From Armatimonadota bacterium (lineage in GTDB: Bacteria; Sysuimicrobiota; Sysuimicrobiia; Sysuimicrobiales; Kaftiobacteriaceae): 64,000 nt of DNA. The stretch covers positions 1 through 64,000 of the forward strand of contig JAVHLZ010000009.1 in assembly GCA_031081675.1 (NCBI GenBank). The letters are read 5' to 3'. The notes beneath the pieces were generated by a model. The model was not told the origin of the DNA and did no database searches. It saw only the letters and a program-made list of their open reading frames with translations. A program made the position numbers and the translations under genes. Below are positions 1 through 9,617 of this stretch, one piece after another. The first letter of the stretch is position 1. Each line of letters opens with the position of its first letter.

Positions 1-37
1 GACGACGGCACAGCCGGCGGGCGAGGCCCCCACAACG

Positions 38-68
38 ACCGGGGGCCGCCCGGGCAGCGGCCCCCGGT
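38..68 (-). terminator. Terminator-like hairpin after groEL
   Basis: A perfect 12-bp inverted repeat (38-49 pairs with 57-68, 7-nt loop) lies 25 nt downstream of the groEL stop on the minus strand. There is only a weak T-rich tail (GTTGTG), so it is a probable terminator or 3' stabilising hairpin. Confidence 0.5.
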
Positions 69-93
69 CGCGTCCGGGTCGCGTTCCCGCGGC

Positions 94-1772
<1,679 letters not shown>

Positions 1773-1848
1773 CAACCTTAATATTGGTGGGGGGCGGGCC
1801 CGTAAATCAAGGGGGCACCCGCGCTGGCCGGCGGGCCCGCCCGGCGCC

Positions 1849-1854
1849 TATACT
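1849..1854 (+). promoter_or_regulatory. -10 box TATACT of the DUF881 gene
   Basis: TATACT ends 9 nt before the ATG of the DUF881 gene, so transcription would start at or within a few bases of the start codon. No good -35 is seen. This is one of several such arrangements in the window. Confidence 0.45.
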
Positions 1855-1863
1855 GGGGGCAGC

Positions 1864-2586
1864 ATGAGGCTTCGGTGGCCGGTCCGGCGCTGGCAGTGGT
1901 TTCTCGCGGGATTCCTGGGGGCGGTGGGCTTTGGCGCCGTCCTGCAACTGCGGGCCGGGCTGGAGATGCGCCGGGCGGTGGAACTGCCCACGGTCCGGGT
2001 CCAGGAGCTGGCGGTCCTGGTCCGCCAGCAGGAAGAGGCGCTGGCGGCCCTGCAGGCCGAAGTGGATACCCTGCGGCGCACGCTGGCCGAGTACGAGGCG
2101 GCGGCGGTCGAGGGGCGCCTGTCGGCGGACACCCTCGCCCGGGAGATCCGGGCCTATGAGATGGTCCTGGGCCTGGTGGCGGTGGAGGGCCCGGGCGTGC
2201 GCGTGCGGGTGGACGACTCCCGCGCCCGGGGCGGCGTGATTCCCGTCGCGGTGGAGGCGGCCGACCTCAGCGGCCTGGTGAATGAACTGTGGGCGGCCGG
2301 CGCCGAGGCCGTGGCGATCAACGGCCGCCGGATCCTGGCCACCACCGGGTTCCGCCAGGATGCCGGGGGGCTCAGCGCCGGGGTGTTACGCCTGCGTCCG
2401 CCCTACGACATTCTCGCCATCGGCGACCCGGAAGCGATGCTGGCGGCCCTGAACCTCCGGGGCGGGTTCGTGGACGGCCTGCGGGCGGTGGGGCTGACCG
2501 TGGAGGTGGAGACCCGGCCCACCATCGTCCTGCCTCCCTACCGGGGTCCCCTGGGATTCCGCTACGCCGTTCCGGCGGCTCCCTGA
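1864..2586 (+). CDS. DUF881 membrane-anchored coiled-coil protein
   Basis: 240 aa. A short basic N-terminus is followed by one transmembrane segment (about res 12-30), a Leu/Ala/Glu-rich coiled coil (about 45-95) and a DUF881 (YlxW/YlxX-like) domain. Its recognisable parts are the VEGPGVRVRVDDS strand, the LVNELWAAGAEAVAINGRRI segment and a YDILAIGDP turn. Relatives sit in the cell envelope of Firmicutes and Actinobacteria, often near division genes, but the biochemical role is unknown. It is divergent from groEL and convergent with the protease gene, whose stop is only 10 bp away. The -10 box so close to the ATG suggests a leaderless message. Confidence 0.85.
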   Translation: MRLRWPVRRWQWFLAGFLGAVGFGAVLQLRAGLEMRRAVELPTVRVQELAVLVRQQEEALAALQAEVDTLRRTLAEYEAAAVEGRLSADTLAREIRAYEMVLGLVAVEGPGVRVRVDDSRARGGVIPVAVEAADLSGLVNELWAAGAEAVAINGRRILATTGFRQDAGGLSAGVLRLRPPYDILAIGDPEAMLAALNLRGGFVDGLRAVGLTVEVETRPTIVLPPYRGPLGFRYAVPAAP

Positions 2587-2596
2587 CCCCGCGCGG

Positions 2597-3277
2597 CTAG
2601 CGGCCCGCCAGCAGGGCGGCGTGAATCTGCTGCGCGGGGACCACCGCGGCGATGTCCTGCCGGTCCGCCAGAAACCCGACCACCATGCCGATCAGCAGCC
2701 CGTCGGCCGCGTCCACCACCGGCGACCCGCTGGTGCCCGGGGCGCTGAACAGGGGGAGGGCGACGGCCGAGGGGTGGTTGTGGAAGCGGATCTCCCACAG
2801 CACCCGCGGGATGCCGGCGTCCGCGACCCGCACGTCCGCGTCGCGGTCGCGCAGCAGGTACAGGACCCTGAACGCCCCGGAGGGCAGCGGTTTCCACGCC
2901 CGCAGGGCGGGGAGCTGGCCCCGGGGAACCCACAGTGCCATCACGTCCAGGTCCTCCCAGCGGGCCATGGCCGTGGCGTAGACGGCCTGGCCCGTGGAGA
3001 CGTGCAGGCGGTAGCGGGCGTCGGGGCGGAAGCAGTGGGCGGCGGTGTAGACCGCGCTGCGGGACGGTTCGCTCCACCCCACCCACCCGGTGCACACCCC
3101 GCGCATCTCGGCGAGTTCCACATCCACCCGCACGGCAACCCGCGCGAGGAGCGCGCGCCAGCGGTCCTCCTGCGCGGGCGCGGCGCGTCCCACCGAGAGG
3201 ATCCCCAGCCAGGCCAGCGCCGCGGCCAGGGCACCCGCGCCCGGTCTCCGGGGCATCGGCAGCACATCGCATCCCAT
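2597..3277 (-). CDS. Secreted trypsin-like serine protease
   Basis: About 226 aa from the chosen ATG at 3277, which has GGAGG 8 nt upstream. The frame stays open further upstream but encodes low-complexity sequence without a good ribosome site. The N-terminus (MPRRPGAGALAAALAWLG then AAPAQ) looks like a Sec signal peptide. The S1 catalytic triad is visible: His in TAAHC, Asp in WEDLDVMAL and Ser in APGTSGSP. No PDZ domain follows, unlike DegP/HtrA. It probably acts outside the membrane; the substrate is unknown. The gene is convergent with the DUF881 gene. Confidence 0.82.
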   Translation of the reverse strand: MGCDVLPMPRRPGAGALAAALAWLGILSVGRAAPAQEDRWRALLARVAVRVDVELAEMRGVCTGWVGWSEPSRSAVYTAAHCFRPDARYRLHVSTGQAVYATAMARWEDLDVMALWVPRGQLPALRAWKPLPSGAFRVLYLLRDRDADVRVADAGIPRVLWEIRFHNHPSAVALPLFSAPGTSGSPVVDAADGLLIGMVVGFLADRQDIAAVVPAQQIHAALLAGR

Positions 3278-3458
3278 GCCCGCGGCCTCCGGGAAGGTAG
3301 ACGGCTTTTCGGGTGGCGCGTGCCTCAAAGACGGGTCCCGGGCACGTGGGGGAGGGGACGGTGCGGTGCTCCCCGCCCACGGCGCCCCTGACCGCCCGGA
3401 AGAGGGAAGCCGGCGGGGAATCCGTTCCGGCGGCCCCGGACCTTCCCCGCCCTCGACC

Positions 3459-3487
3459 TTGACAGCCCCGGCGGGGCGTGCTAGGGT
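3459..3487 (+). promoter_or_regulatory. Strong sigma-A-type promoter
   Basis: TTGACA (3459-3464), 17-nt spacer, TAGGGT (3482-3487). The -35 is a perfect consensus. It reads toward the secreted protein at 3719 and leaves a leader of about 225 nt. Confidence 0.75.
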
Positions 3488-3492
3488 GAATT

Positions 3493-3639
3493 CCCGTCTC
3501 GACGGAAGGCCGGCACACCGGGCCGCCTGCGAAGCCATCGAACCCGCGGCCCGGTGCAAGGCGCCGGACCCCGAGACGGGATCGGGCGGCTGCGTCGGCC
3601 GAGAGACCTGGCGTCAGGTCACTCGGCGGCAGCCGCCCG
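3493..3639 (+). ncRNA. Structured 5' leader, unassigned class
   Basis: This fills most of the roughly 440-nt gap before the gene at 3719. The first module has an outer 9-bp stem (3493-3501 with 3572-3580) enclosing an 11-bp stem (3516-3526 with 3546-3556). The second module is an 11-bp stem (3583-3593 with 3629-3639) with further internal pairing (CCGAG/CTCGG, ACCTG/CAGGT). All these helices are perfect and directly follow a strong promoter. I could not match the conserved cores of common riboswitches. It may be a new cis-regulatory RNA, a small RNA or an attenuator. Confidence 0.45.
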
Positions 3640-3718
3640 GCGTTAGGCCTCCCCGCGTCCGGTCCGGGAACTTTTTGCCCCTCCGATCCGTCGGTGTCAT
3701 CGGACTGGAGGTGGCCTC

Positions 3719-4339
3719 ATGCGGATGCATCGGGTGGCTGCGGTTCTGGCGGCGGTGGTCCTGGTCCCTCTGACCGGCGCGTGGGCGGACCACCGCGACG
3801 GTGTCGGGCTGTACGGACGCATGGCCGTGGACGGCGTGGTGGTGTCCGTCCGCCCCCTGACGTCCACGTTTGCCCTGCGGGTGGTGCGGCCGTCCCACAT
3901 CCGGGAGCGGGGGGACCCGATCCTGACCGTATGGGTGCAGCGGGGAACCCGGGTGGACGAGGGGGGGCATCCCCTGGCGGTGCTGGATGCCCTGCGCCCC
4001 GGAGACCGGGTGCGCGTGGACGGCTTCCGCCTGGACGACGGTCGCCTGCTCGCCCTGGAGATGGAGGTGCGGGAGCGCGCCGGCGTGACCCCCGGGTCGG
4101 GCGTGGTGGTCGTGCGGGGCGTGGTGGTGGCCCGGGGGCCTGCCCTCATCGTGATCGTCGATAGCCAGGGAACCACGCGCGTCATCCTGGTGGTGGCCAC
4201 CACCCGCCTAGTGGGCCCGCGGCAGGCGTTCCACCTGCTGCAGCCCCGGGACGAGGTGGTCGTTCTGGGACTGGCCAACGCCGACGGGACGATCGCCGCC
4301 CGGCAGATCCAGGTGGTGGCCGTCTCTCCCGGGCCCTGA
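3719..4339 (+). CDS. Secreted protein of unknown function (DUF5666-like)
   Basis: 206 aa. There is a clear signal peptide (MRMHRVAAVLAAVVLVPLTGAWA, in two parts: a basic start and a hydrophobic core ending GAWA). The mature part is beta-rich with two similar halves of the type VxGVVVSVxP...RxGDRVxVDGF and VRGVVVARGP...LQPRDEVVVLG. This pattern resembles OB-fold DUF5666 proteins; that assignment is from pattern only. The start is supported by GGAGG upstream. Expression is probably governed by the promoter and structured leader before it. No enzymatic motif is seen. Confidence 0.7.
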   Translation: MRMHRVAAVLAAVVLVPLTGAWADHRDGVGLYGRMAVDGVVVSVRPLTSTFALRVVRPSHIRERGDPILTVWVQRGTRVDEGGHPLAVLDALRPGDRVRVDGFRLDDGRLLALEMEVRERAGVTPGSGVVVVRGVVVARGPALIVIVDSQGTTRVILVVATTRLVGPRQAFHLLQPRDEVVVLGLANADGTIAARQIQVVAVSPGP

Positions 4340-4375
4340 ATCCCCGCGCCCGGGCCGCCTCCCCTCCCGGAGCAT

Positions 4376-4404
4376 TTGCGTCCGCCCGCCCCCCGGGGTA
4401 CACT
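4376..4404 (+). promoter_or_regulatory. Promoter and likely CsoR operator of the copper operon
   Basis: TTGCGT (4376-4381), 17-nt spacer, TACACT (4399-4404). The spacer contains the G/C-tract pseudopalindrome CCCCCCGGGG running into TAC, typical of CsoR sites, so autorepression by CsoR is likely. A second C8/G6 inverted pair lies at 4415-4430. Confidence 0.65.
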
Positions 4405-4445
4405 GGGAGGAGAACCCCCCCCAGGGGGGAGGGGAGGTCGGCGAG

Positions 4446-4754
4446 ATGGCACTGTCGGGCCAGCACCTCCGCCACGGCAGCGAGGACGTCCGTACCCGGG
4501 TGGCCGCGCGGCTGCGCAGCATCGAGGGCCACGTGCGGGGCGTGACCCGCATGGTGGAGGAAGGCGCCTACTGCATCGACATCATCAAGCAGACGCTGGC
4601 CATCCAGCGGGCGCTGGAGAAGGTCAACGCGCTGCTGCTGGAAGACCACCTGAAGACGTGCGCCAGCACGGCCATCCGGTCGGCCGACCGGGCGGAGCGG
4701 GAGCGGACCATCCGCGAACTGCTGGAGGTCTTTGAGACCTCCGGGCGGCTGTAG
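4446..4754 (+). CDS. csoR: Copper-sensing transcriptional repressor CsoR
   Basis: 102 aa, all-helical DUF156 family. The copper ligands of the family are present with exact spacing: Cys43, His68 and Cys72 (25 and 4 residues apart, as in the Mycobacterium protein). Cu(I) binding releases the repressor from DNA. The gene is first in an operon with copA and copZ, with GGGGAGG upstream of its ATG. The retained His ligand argues for copper rather than for RcnR/FrmR-type effectors. Confidence 0.95.
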   Translation: MALSGQHLRHGSEDVRTRVAARLRSIEGHVRGVTRMVEEGAYCIDIIKQTLAIQRALEKVNALLLEDHLKTCASTAIRSADRAERERTIRELLEVFETSGRL

Positions 4755-4777
4755 CAGCGCCGGGAGGAGCGGATCCC

Positions 4778-7294
4778 ATGGTGACGGCGACGGACATCAG
4801 GGAGATCGACCTTCCCGTGGAGGGGATGAGCTGCGCCAGCTGCGTCCTGAAGGTGGAGGACGCGCTGCGCGCCGCCGGCGGCGCGGTGGAGGTGGCCGTC
4901 AACCTGGCCACCGCCCGGGCCCGGGTGGCCTACGACCCGCACCGCACGGATCTCACCCGCCTGGTGCGCGCCGTGCGCTCCGCCGGATACGACGTTCCCC
5001 TGCGCCGGGTGCAGATTCCGGTGCGGGGCATGTCCTGCGCCTCCTGCGTGGAGAAGGTGGAGCGGGCGCTGCGATCGGTGGACGGGGTCGTGGCGGCGTC
5101 GGTGAACCTCGCCCTGGAGCGGGCCACCGTGGAGATGGTGGCCACCACCCCCGTGGCGGACCTGCGCCGGGCCATCCGGGAGGCGGGCTACGAGCCCCTG
5201 GAGGCGGAGGGGGAGGAGGCCTGGGACTACGAGCGGCAGGCGCGGGCCCGGGAGCTGGCGGCCCTGCGCCGGCGGCTGGTGGGAGCGGCTCTGCTCAGCC
5301 TGCCCCTGCTGTGGGGCAGCCTGGCCCACATGGGGCTGCCCGTGCCGGCCCCGGAGGTCCTGATGTCCCCGTGGGTCCAGCTGGTCCTGGCCACGCCGGT
5401 GCAGTTCTGGGCCGGCTGGCAGTTCTACCGCGGCGCCTGGATCCTGGCCCGCCGGGGGACGTCGGACATGAACACCCTGATCGCGGTGGGGACCAGCGCG
5501 GCCTACCTGTACAGCCTGGTGGCCACGGTGGCGCCCCAGGTCTTCACCGCCCGCGGGCTCGTCCCCCAGGTCTTCTACGAAACCGCCGCCATCATCATCG
5601 TCCTGATCCTCCTGGGACGGTATCTGGAGGCGCGCGCCCGCGGCCAGACCTCGGAGGCCATCCGGCGGTTGATGGACCTGCGGCCCACCACGGCCCGCGT
5701 CCTGCGCGACGGCCGCGAGGTCGAGGTCCCCGTGGAGGACGTGCAGGTGGGCGACGTGCTCGTGGTGCGGCCCGGGGAGAAGGTGCCGGTGGACGGGGTG
5801 ATCCTGGAAGGTCGCTCGGCGCTGGACGAGTCCATGATCACGGGAGAGTCGCTGCCCGTGGAGCGGGGGCCGGGAGACCGGGTCATCGGCGCCACCATCA
5901 ACACCACCGGCGCGTTCACCTTCCGGGCCACCCAGGTGGGCAAGGACACGGTGCTGGCCCAGATCATCCGGCTGGTCCAGGACGCGCAGGCGAGCAAGGC
6001 GCCCATCCAGCGGCTGGCGGACCGGGTCAGCGCCCGCTTCGTCCCCGCCGTCATCGCGGTGGCCGTGGGGACTTTCGGGATCTGGCTGGCGTTCGGCCCG
6101 CCGCCGGCTCTCACCCACGCCCTGGTGGCGTTTGTGTCGGTCCTCATCATCGCCTGCCCGTGCGCCCTGGGTCTGGCCACCCCCACGGCCATCATGGTGG
6201 GGACCGGCCGGGCGGCCGAGAGGGGAGTCCTGATCAAGAGCGGCGAGGCCCTGGAGATCGCTCACCGGGTGGACACCGTGGTCCTGGACAAGACGGGCAC
6301 GCTCACCCGGGGACGGCCCGCGGTCACCGACGTGGTGCCCCTCAACGGGTTCTCGGCCGCCGAGGTGCTGGGTCTGGCCGCGGCCGCCGAGTGGGGCTCG
6401 GAGCACCCCCTGGGGCAGGCCGTGGTCCGGCGCGCGGCCGACGAGGGGTTGCAGCCTCCCCGGCCGGAGCGGTTTTCCGCGCTGCCGGGCCTGGGGATCG
6501 AGGCCGTGGCAGACGGGCGACAGGTCCTGGTGGGAACTCCCCGCCTGCTGGAGCAGCGCGGCGTGCCGTCGGACGGGGCGGCAGACGTCGGGCGGGCGCT
6601 GGCCGGAGAGGGCAAGACTCCCCTCTACGTGGCGGTGGACGGGACGGTGGCCGGGGTGGTGGCGGTGGCTGACACGCTCAAGCCCTACGCCCGGGAGGTG
6701 GTCCATGCGCTGCGGCAGATGGGCCTGGACGTCGTCATGCTGACCGGAGACAACCGGGTCACGGCCCAGGCCATCGGCGCCCAGGTGGGGATCTCCCGGG
6801 TCCTGGCCGAGGTCCTGCCCCAGCACAAGGTGGAGGAAATCCGGCGCCTGCAGGCCGCCGGGCGGGTGGTGGCCATGGTGGGCGACGGGATCAACGATGC
6901 TCCGGCCCTGGTGCAGGCGGATCTGGGCGTGGCCATCGACGCGGGGACCGACGTGGCCATGGAGTCGGCCGACATCGTCCTGGTGGGGGATGACCTGCGG
7001 GGAATTCTCACCGCCATCCGCATCAGCCGGCGGACGGTGCGCACGATCCGGCAGAACCTGTTCTGGGCCTTCGCGTACAACGTGATCCTGATCCCGGTGG
7101 CCGCGGGGGCGCTGTACCCGGCGTTCGGCATCCTGCTCAACCCCATGCTGGCCGCGCTGGCCATGGCCTTCAGTTCGGTGTCGGTGGTCACCAACAGCCT
7201 GCGACTGCGGGCGGGTGACGGTGAGATACCGGCCGGCTCCCCGCCGGCCCAGACGGTAGCCGGGCAGCTCGCCCGGACGGCGCAGCACGGATGA
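4778..7294 (+). CDS. copA: Copper-exporting P1B-type ATPase CopA
   Basis: 838 aa membrane pump that exports Cu(I). Two N-terminal heavy-metal domains carry GMSCASC (Cys19/22 and Cys87/90). Then come the membrane helices, the actuator loop, the CPC transport motif in [11 protein letters not shown], the phosphorylation motif DKTGTLTRG, the HP motif in SEHPLG and GDGINDAP. The last helices contain the YN and SS residues expected for Cu(I) specificity ([18 protein letters not shown]). It lies 23 nt after csoR and just before copZ. Confidence 0.97.
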   Translation: MVTATDIREIDLPVEGMSCASCVLKVEDALRAAGGAVEVAVNLATARARVAYDPHRTDLTRLVRAVRSAGYDVPLRRVQIPVRGMSCASCVEKVERALRSVDGVVAASVNLALERATVEMVATTPVADLRRAIREAGYEPLEAEGEEAWDYERQARARELAALRRRLVGAALLSLPLLWGSLAHMGLPVPAPEVLMSPWVQLVLATPVQFWAGWQFYRGAWILARRGTSDMNTLIAVGTSAAYLYSLVATVAPQVFTARGLVPQVFYETAAIIIVLILLGRYLEARARGQTSEAIRRLMDLRPTTARVLRDGREVEVPVEDVQVGDVLVVRPGEKVPVDGVILEGRSALDESMITGESLPVERGPGDRVIGATINTTGAFTFRATQVGKDTVLAQIIRLVQDAQASKAPIQRLADRVSARFVPAVIAVAVGTFGIWLAFGPPPALTHALVAFVSVLIIACPCALGLATPTAIMVGTGRAAERGVLIKSGEALEIAHRVDTVVLDKTGTLTRGRPAVTDVVPLNGFSAAEVLGLAAAAEWGSEHPLGQAVVRRAADEGLQPPRPERFSALPGLGIEAVADGRQVLVGTPRLLEQRGVPSDGAADVGRALAGEGKTPLYVAVDGTVAGVVAVADTLKPYAREVVHALRQMGLDVVMLTGDNRVTAQAIGAQVGISRVLAEVLPQHKVEEIRRLQAAGRVVAMVGDGINDAPALVQADLGVAIDAGTDVAMESADIVLVGDDLRGILTAIRISRRTVRTIRQNLFWAFAYNVILIPVAAGALYPAFGILLNPMLAALAMAFSSVSVVTNSLRLRAGDGEIPAGSPPAQTVAGQLARTAQHG

Positions 7295-7310
7295 AAGGAG
7301 GGACAGGCAG

Positions 7311-7517
7311 ATGCAGGTGGTGACGTTGAAGGTGCCCCGCATCCACTGCGGGGGGTGCGTGAAGACCGTCACCCAGGCGCTGGGAAAGGTGCCGGGGGTG
7401 CTGGCGGTCGAGGCGAGCGAGACCACCAAGGAGGTCAGGCTGCAGTTCGATCCGGCCCAGGTCAGCGAGGAGAAGATCCGCACCACCCTGGCGCTGATCG
7501 GGTACCCCGCGGCCTGA
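7311..7517 (+). CDS. copZ: Copper chaperone CopZ (HMA domain)
   Basis: 68 aa, a single heavy-metal-associated domain with the ferredoxin-like pattern. The metal site is HCGGC near residue 12 in place of the more common MxCxxC. It probably hands Cu(I) to CopA or to CsoR. It is the last gene of the copper operon, 16 nt after copA, with a strong AAAGGAGGG ribosome site. Confidence 0.93.
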   Translation: MQVVTLKVPRIHCGGCVKTVTQALGKVPGVLAVEASETTKEVRLQFDPAQVSEEKIRTTLALIGYPAA

Positions 7518-7533
7518 CCGATTCCGAGATGCG

Positions 7534-7560
7534 GGATCCGGGTTCTGAGATCCCGGATCC
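7534..7560 (+). terminator. Hairpin terminating the copper operon
   Basis: Perfect 9-bp inverted repeat GGATCCGGG (7534-7542) and CCCGGATCC (7552-7560), 16 nt after the copZ stop. There is no U tract, so termination is inferred from position and structure. Confidence 0.5.
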
Positions 7561-7607
7561 GTCGTGCCGGATCCCGAGCGGTGGTCGGTGGGCTCCGGCC
7601 CGGGTGC

Positions 7608-7613
7608 TATAAT
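7608..7613 (+). promoter_or_regulatory. -10 box TATAAT of tRNA-Arg
   Basis: A perfect TATAAT ends 9 nt before the first base of the tRNA. The -35 is not recognisable. Confidence 0.7.
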
Positions 7614-7622
7614 CAGACCGGT

Positions 7623-7698
7623 GCGCCCGTAGCTCAACGGACAGAGCGGCAGGCTTCGAACCTGTAGGCTGGGGGTTCGACTCCCTCCGGGCGCGCCA
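7623..7698 (+). tRNA. tRNA-Arg (anticodon TCG)
   Basis: 76-nt cloverleaf with the acceptor stem GCGCCCG/CGGGCGC, D arm GCTC/GAGC, anticodon stem GCAGG/CCTGT with loop CTTCGAA (anticodon TCG, reads CGA), T arm with TTCGACT, discriminator G and encoded CCA. Confidence 0.96.
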
Positions 7699-7776
7699 GC
7701 CCTCCGTCGTTTCCGCCCGCCGCCTCGCAGATCCGACCCGGCCCCGAGCCGGGAGGTTCCGCCGCGGTGGCGGCCG

Positions 7777-8841
7777 TCAGGGGCTGGAGGGTGGGGAGAG
7801 GACAGACCGCAGCAGGGCCCGGGCGTAGGCCAGGGTGTCGTCCACCGCCCGGACGTCCACGTTGTCGGGCGTGTCCGTCGGCCAGTGCCAGTGAGGCGGA
7901 ACGCCCCCCTCCAGGCGGATCAGGGTGAGGCAGGGATAGCCGGCGCGCGTGAGAGGGAGGGTGTCGAAGTAGGCCAGCCGGTATCGCAGCGGAGCGGCGC
8001 CCTCCAGGCCCCGCGCCGCCGGGACCAGCGGCCCGGCGTAGCGGTACAGCCGCAGCATCCCCTCCGCCTCCGCGTAGTACAGCTGGCCCTGTCCCACGTT
8101 GTCAATGTTGAGGACGAGCGTCTGCGCAGGCGGGGGAAGGTCGGCCAGCAGCGCCCGCGCGCCCCGCGCTCCCACTTCCTCCGCCCCCGTCAGGACCACC
8201 CACAGCTCCACCCCCGGAGGCAGGCGGGGCGCCTCCTCCAGGAACAGCTGCACGGCCACCGCCACGCCGGTGGCGTTGTCGTTGGCCCCGTTGACGTAGG
8301 GGGCCGTGCGCTCCCGGTGCAGCAGCAGGGCCGCCTGCATCAGGAAAAACACGCCCGCCGCCCGGGCCAGGATCGGAATCCAGACCACCAGAAGTGGCAG
8401 GCTGGTGGCCAGCACGGCGTGGATCAGGAAGGTGCGGCGGAACCCGCGCACGCGCCGCGGGTGGTACAGAAAGAACGTCTTGGCCGAGTCGTAGTGGGCC
8501 AGGAGCACGATCCGCCGCTCGCCCCGTCCCGCCCGGGCCACCACGTTGTGGGAGATGTGGGGCGCGAATAGGGAATCCCAGGGGGTGCCCCACCCGTCGA
8601 AGTACGCCCAGAACCAGAACGTTCCCAGCAGGGCCAGCCAGGGCAGGGGCTGCAGACCCCCCAGCCCCAGCAGCGCGCTGATGAACAGCAGCTCCCACCC
8701 GTAGGTCTGGGGAGCGCGAAACTGCCGGACCTCGGCCGCATACCCGCGCTCGGCCAGGTAGGCCCGCAGGATCTCCGCCGCCCGGTGCTCCCACGGTGTG
8801 GCGGTGCCCCGGTGCGGCAGCGCGGTCAGGCGGGTGAACAG
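7777..8841 (-). CDS. Membrane-associated M28-family metallopeptidase, start codon unclear
   Basis: Zinc aminopeptidase-type domain with all metal and catalytic residues: LAHYDS, NGANDNATG, GAEEVG, NIDNVG and HWHWPTDTPDNVD. A hydrophobic insertion (TFLIHAVLATSLPLLVVWIP region) sits between the first two metal motifs, and another hydrophobic stretch precedes the catalytic domain, so it is membrane-bound. The only ATG/GTG/TTG in frame is GTG at 8544, immediately before the catalytic part. Upstream, however, the frame stays open and encodes family-like sequence (PHRGTATPWEHRAAEIL, then SHNVVARAG). The true start therefore lies near 8829-8856, perhaps CTG at 8841, overlapping or abutting xpt. Confidence 0.82.
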   Translation of the reverse strand: MFTRLTALPHRGTATPWEHRAAEILRAYLAERGYAAEVRQFRAPQTYGWELLFISALLGLGGLQPLPWLALLGTFWFWAYFDGWGTPWDSLFAPHISHNVVARAGRGERRIVLLAHYDSAKTFFLYHPRRVRGFRRTFLIHAVLATSLPLLVVWIPILARAAGVFFLMQAALLLHRERTAPYVNGANDNATGVAVAVQLFLEEAPRLPPGVELWVVLTGAEEVGARGARALLADLPPPAQTLVLNIDNVGQGQLYYAEAEGMLRLYRYAGPLVPAARGLEGAAPLRYRLAYFDTLPLTRAGYPCLTLIRLEGGVPPHWHWPTDTPDNVDVRAVDDTLAYARALLRSVLSPPSSP

Positions 8842-8852
8842 GTCCCTCCAGC

Positions 8853-9422
8853 TCAGGCCAGCACCACGCGCCCGTCGCTCATGTCGGTGACCACCGCCAG
8901 GGACTCCACCGGGACGCCCAGGCGGCTGAGGGCGGCGCGCCCGCCCTCAAAGGACTTCTCGATGACGGCCCCCACGCCCACCACCACGGCCCCGGCGGCC
9001 TGAGCCAGGCGGGCCAGGCCCAGGATGGTCTGCCCCGTGGCCAGGAAGTCGTCCACGATCAGGACCCGGTCCTCCGGCCCCAGGTATTCGGGGGAGACGA
9101 TGAGCTCCACCGTCTGACCCCGGGTGTGGGACGGCGCCACGGTCAGCAGCACCTGGTCCGGCATCGTCACCGGCCGGCTGCGCCGAGCGTACACCAGAGG
9201 CACCCGCAGGTGCAGGGCCGTGGTCACCGCCGGCGCAATCCCCGAGATCTCCGCGGTGAGCACCTTGGTGACGCCCACGCCGGAAAAGCGCGCCGCCAGC
9301 TCGCGTCCGCAGGCGTCGATCAGCACGGGGTCGACCTGGTGGTTGAGGAAGCTGTCGACCTTGAGGATGCCCCGCCCCAGATTGCGTCCGTCCCGGAGAA
9401 TCCGATCCCGCAGAGCCTGCAC
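8853..9422 (-). CDS. xpt: Xanthine phosphoribosyltransferase
   Basis: 189 aa (Bacillus Xpt is about 194). It transfers phosphoribose from PRPP to xanthine in purine salvage. The PRPP-binding motif is VLIVDDFLATGQT. The N-terminus LRDRILRDGRNLGRGILKVDSFL and the segment EISGIAPAVTTAL are typical of Xpt rather than Apt. The GTG at 9422 is chosen because GGGGAGGG lies just upstream and homology starts there; the open frame continues upstream only as noise. No purine riboswitch is visible. It is divergent from pilT and its stop abuts the M28 gene. Confidence 0.88.
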   Translation of the reverse strand: MQALRDRILRDGRNLGRGILKVDSFLNHQVDPVLIDACGRELAARFSGVGVTKVLTAEISGIAPAVTTALHLRVPLVYARRSRPVTMPDQVLLTVAPSHTRGQTVELIVSPEYLGPEDRVLIVDDFLATGQTILGLARLAQAAGAVVVGVGAVIEKSFEGGRAALSRLGVPVESLAVVTDMSDGRVVLA

Positions 9423-9580
9423 GTCGCCCTCCCCGCATCCGCGAGCCGCCCGGGGGGCGACCGCGACCTGCCCCGTCCCTGTCAGCCCGGGCGGGCTGTG
9501 ACGATGTTCCGCCCGGCGGAGGCTGTTCCCTGTCGGGGGCGGTCTGGAGGGGAGGCGGGGGCGGGCAGGACACAGGCGGG

Positions 9581-9602
9581 TCCGGACGCGGGCGCGTCCG
9601 GA
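9581..9602 (+). promoter_or_regulatory. Hairpin in the pilT leader
   Basis: Perfect 9-bp inverted repeat TCCGGACGC/GCGTCCGGA with a 4-nt loop, ending 4 nt before the pilT ribosome-binding site. It could occlude the site or be an operator. The rest of the 195-bp xpt-pilT divergent gap shows no clear promoter. Confidence 0.35.
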
Positions 9603-9617
9603 TGCGGAGGGAGCGGC

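Noticed and set aside
3493-3580. c-di-GMP-I (GEMM) riboswitch
   Set aside because: Despite fragments resembling GCGAAGCCA, the conserved CACGCACAGGGCAAACC and GNRA tetraloop are absent.
8424-8794. Frameshift in the M28 peptidase joining a second frame
   Set aside because: The correct frame is itself open and family-like up to the xpt stop; no shift is needed, only a start codon is missing.
9423-9617. Purine riboswitch upstream of xpt
   Set aside because: No conserved purine-riboswitch core was found in the divergent xpt-pilT gap.
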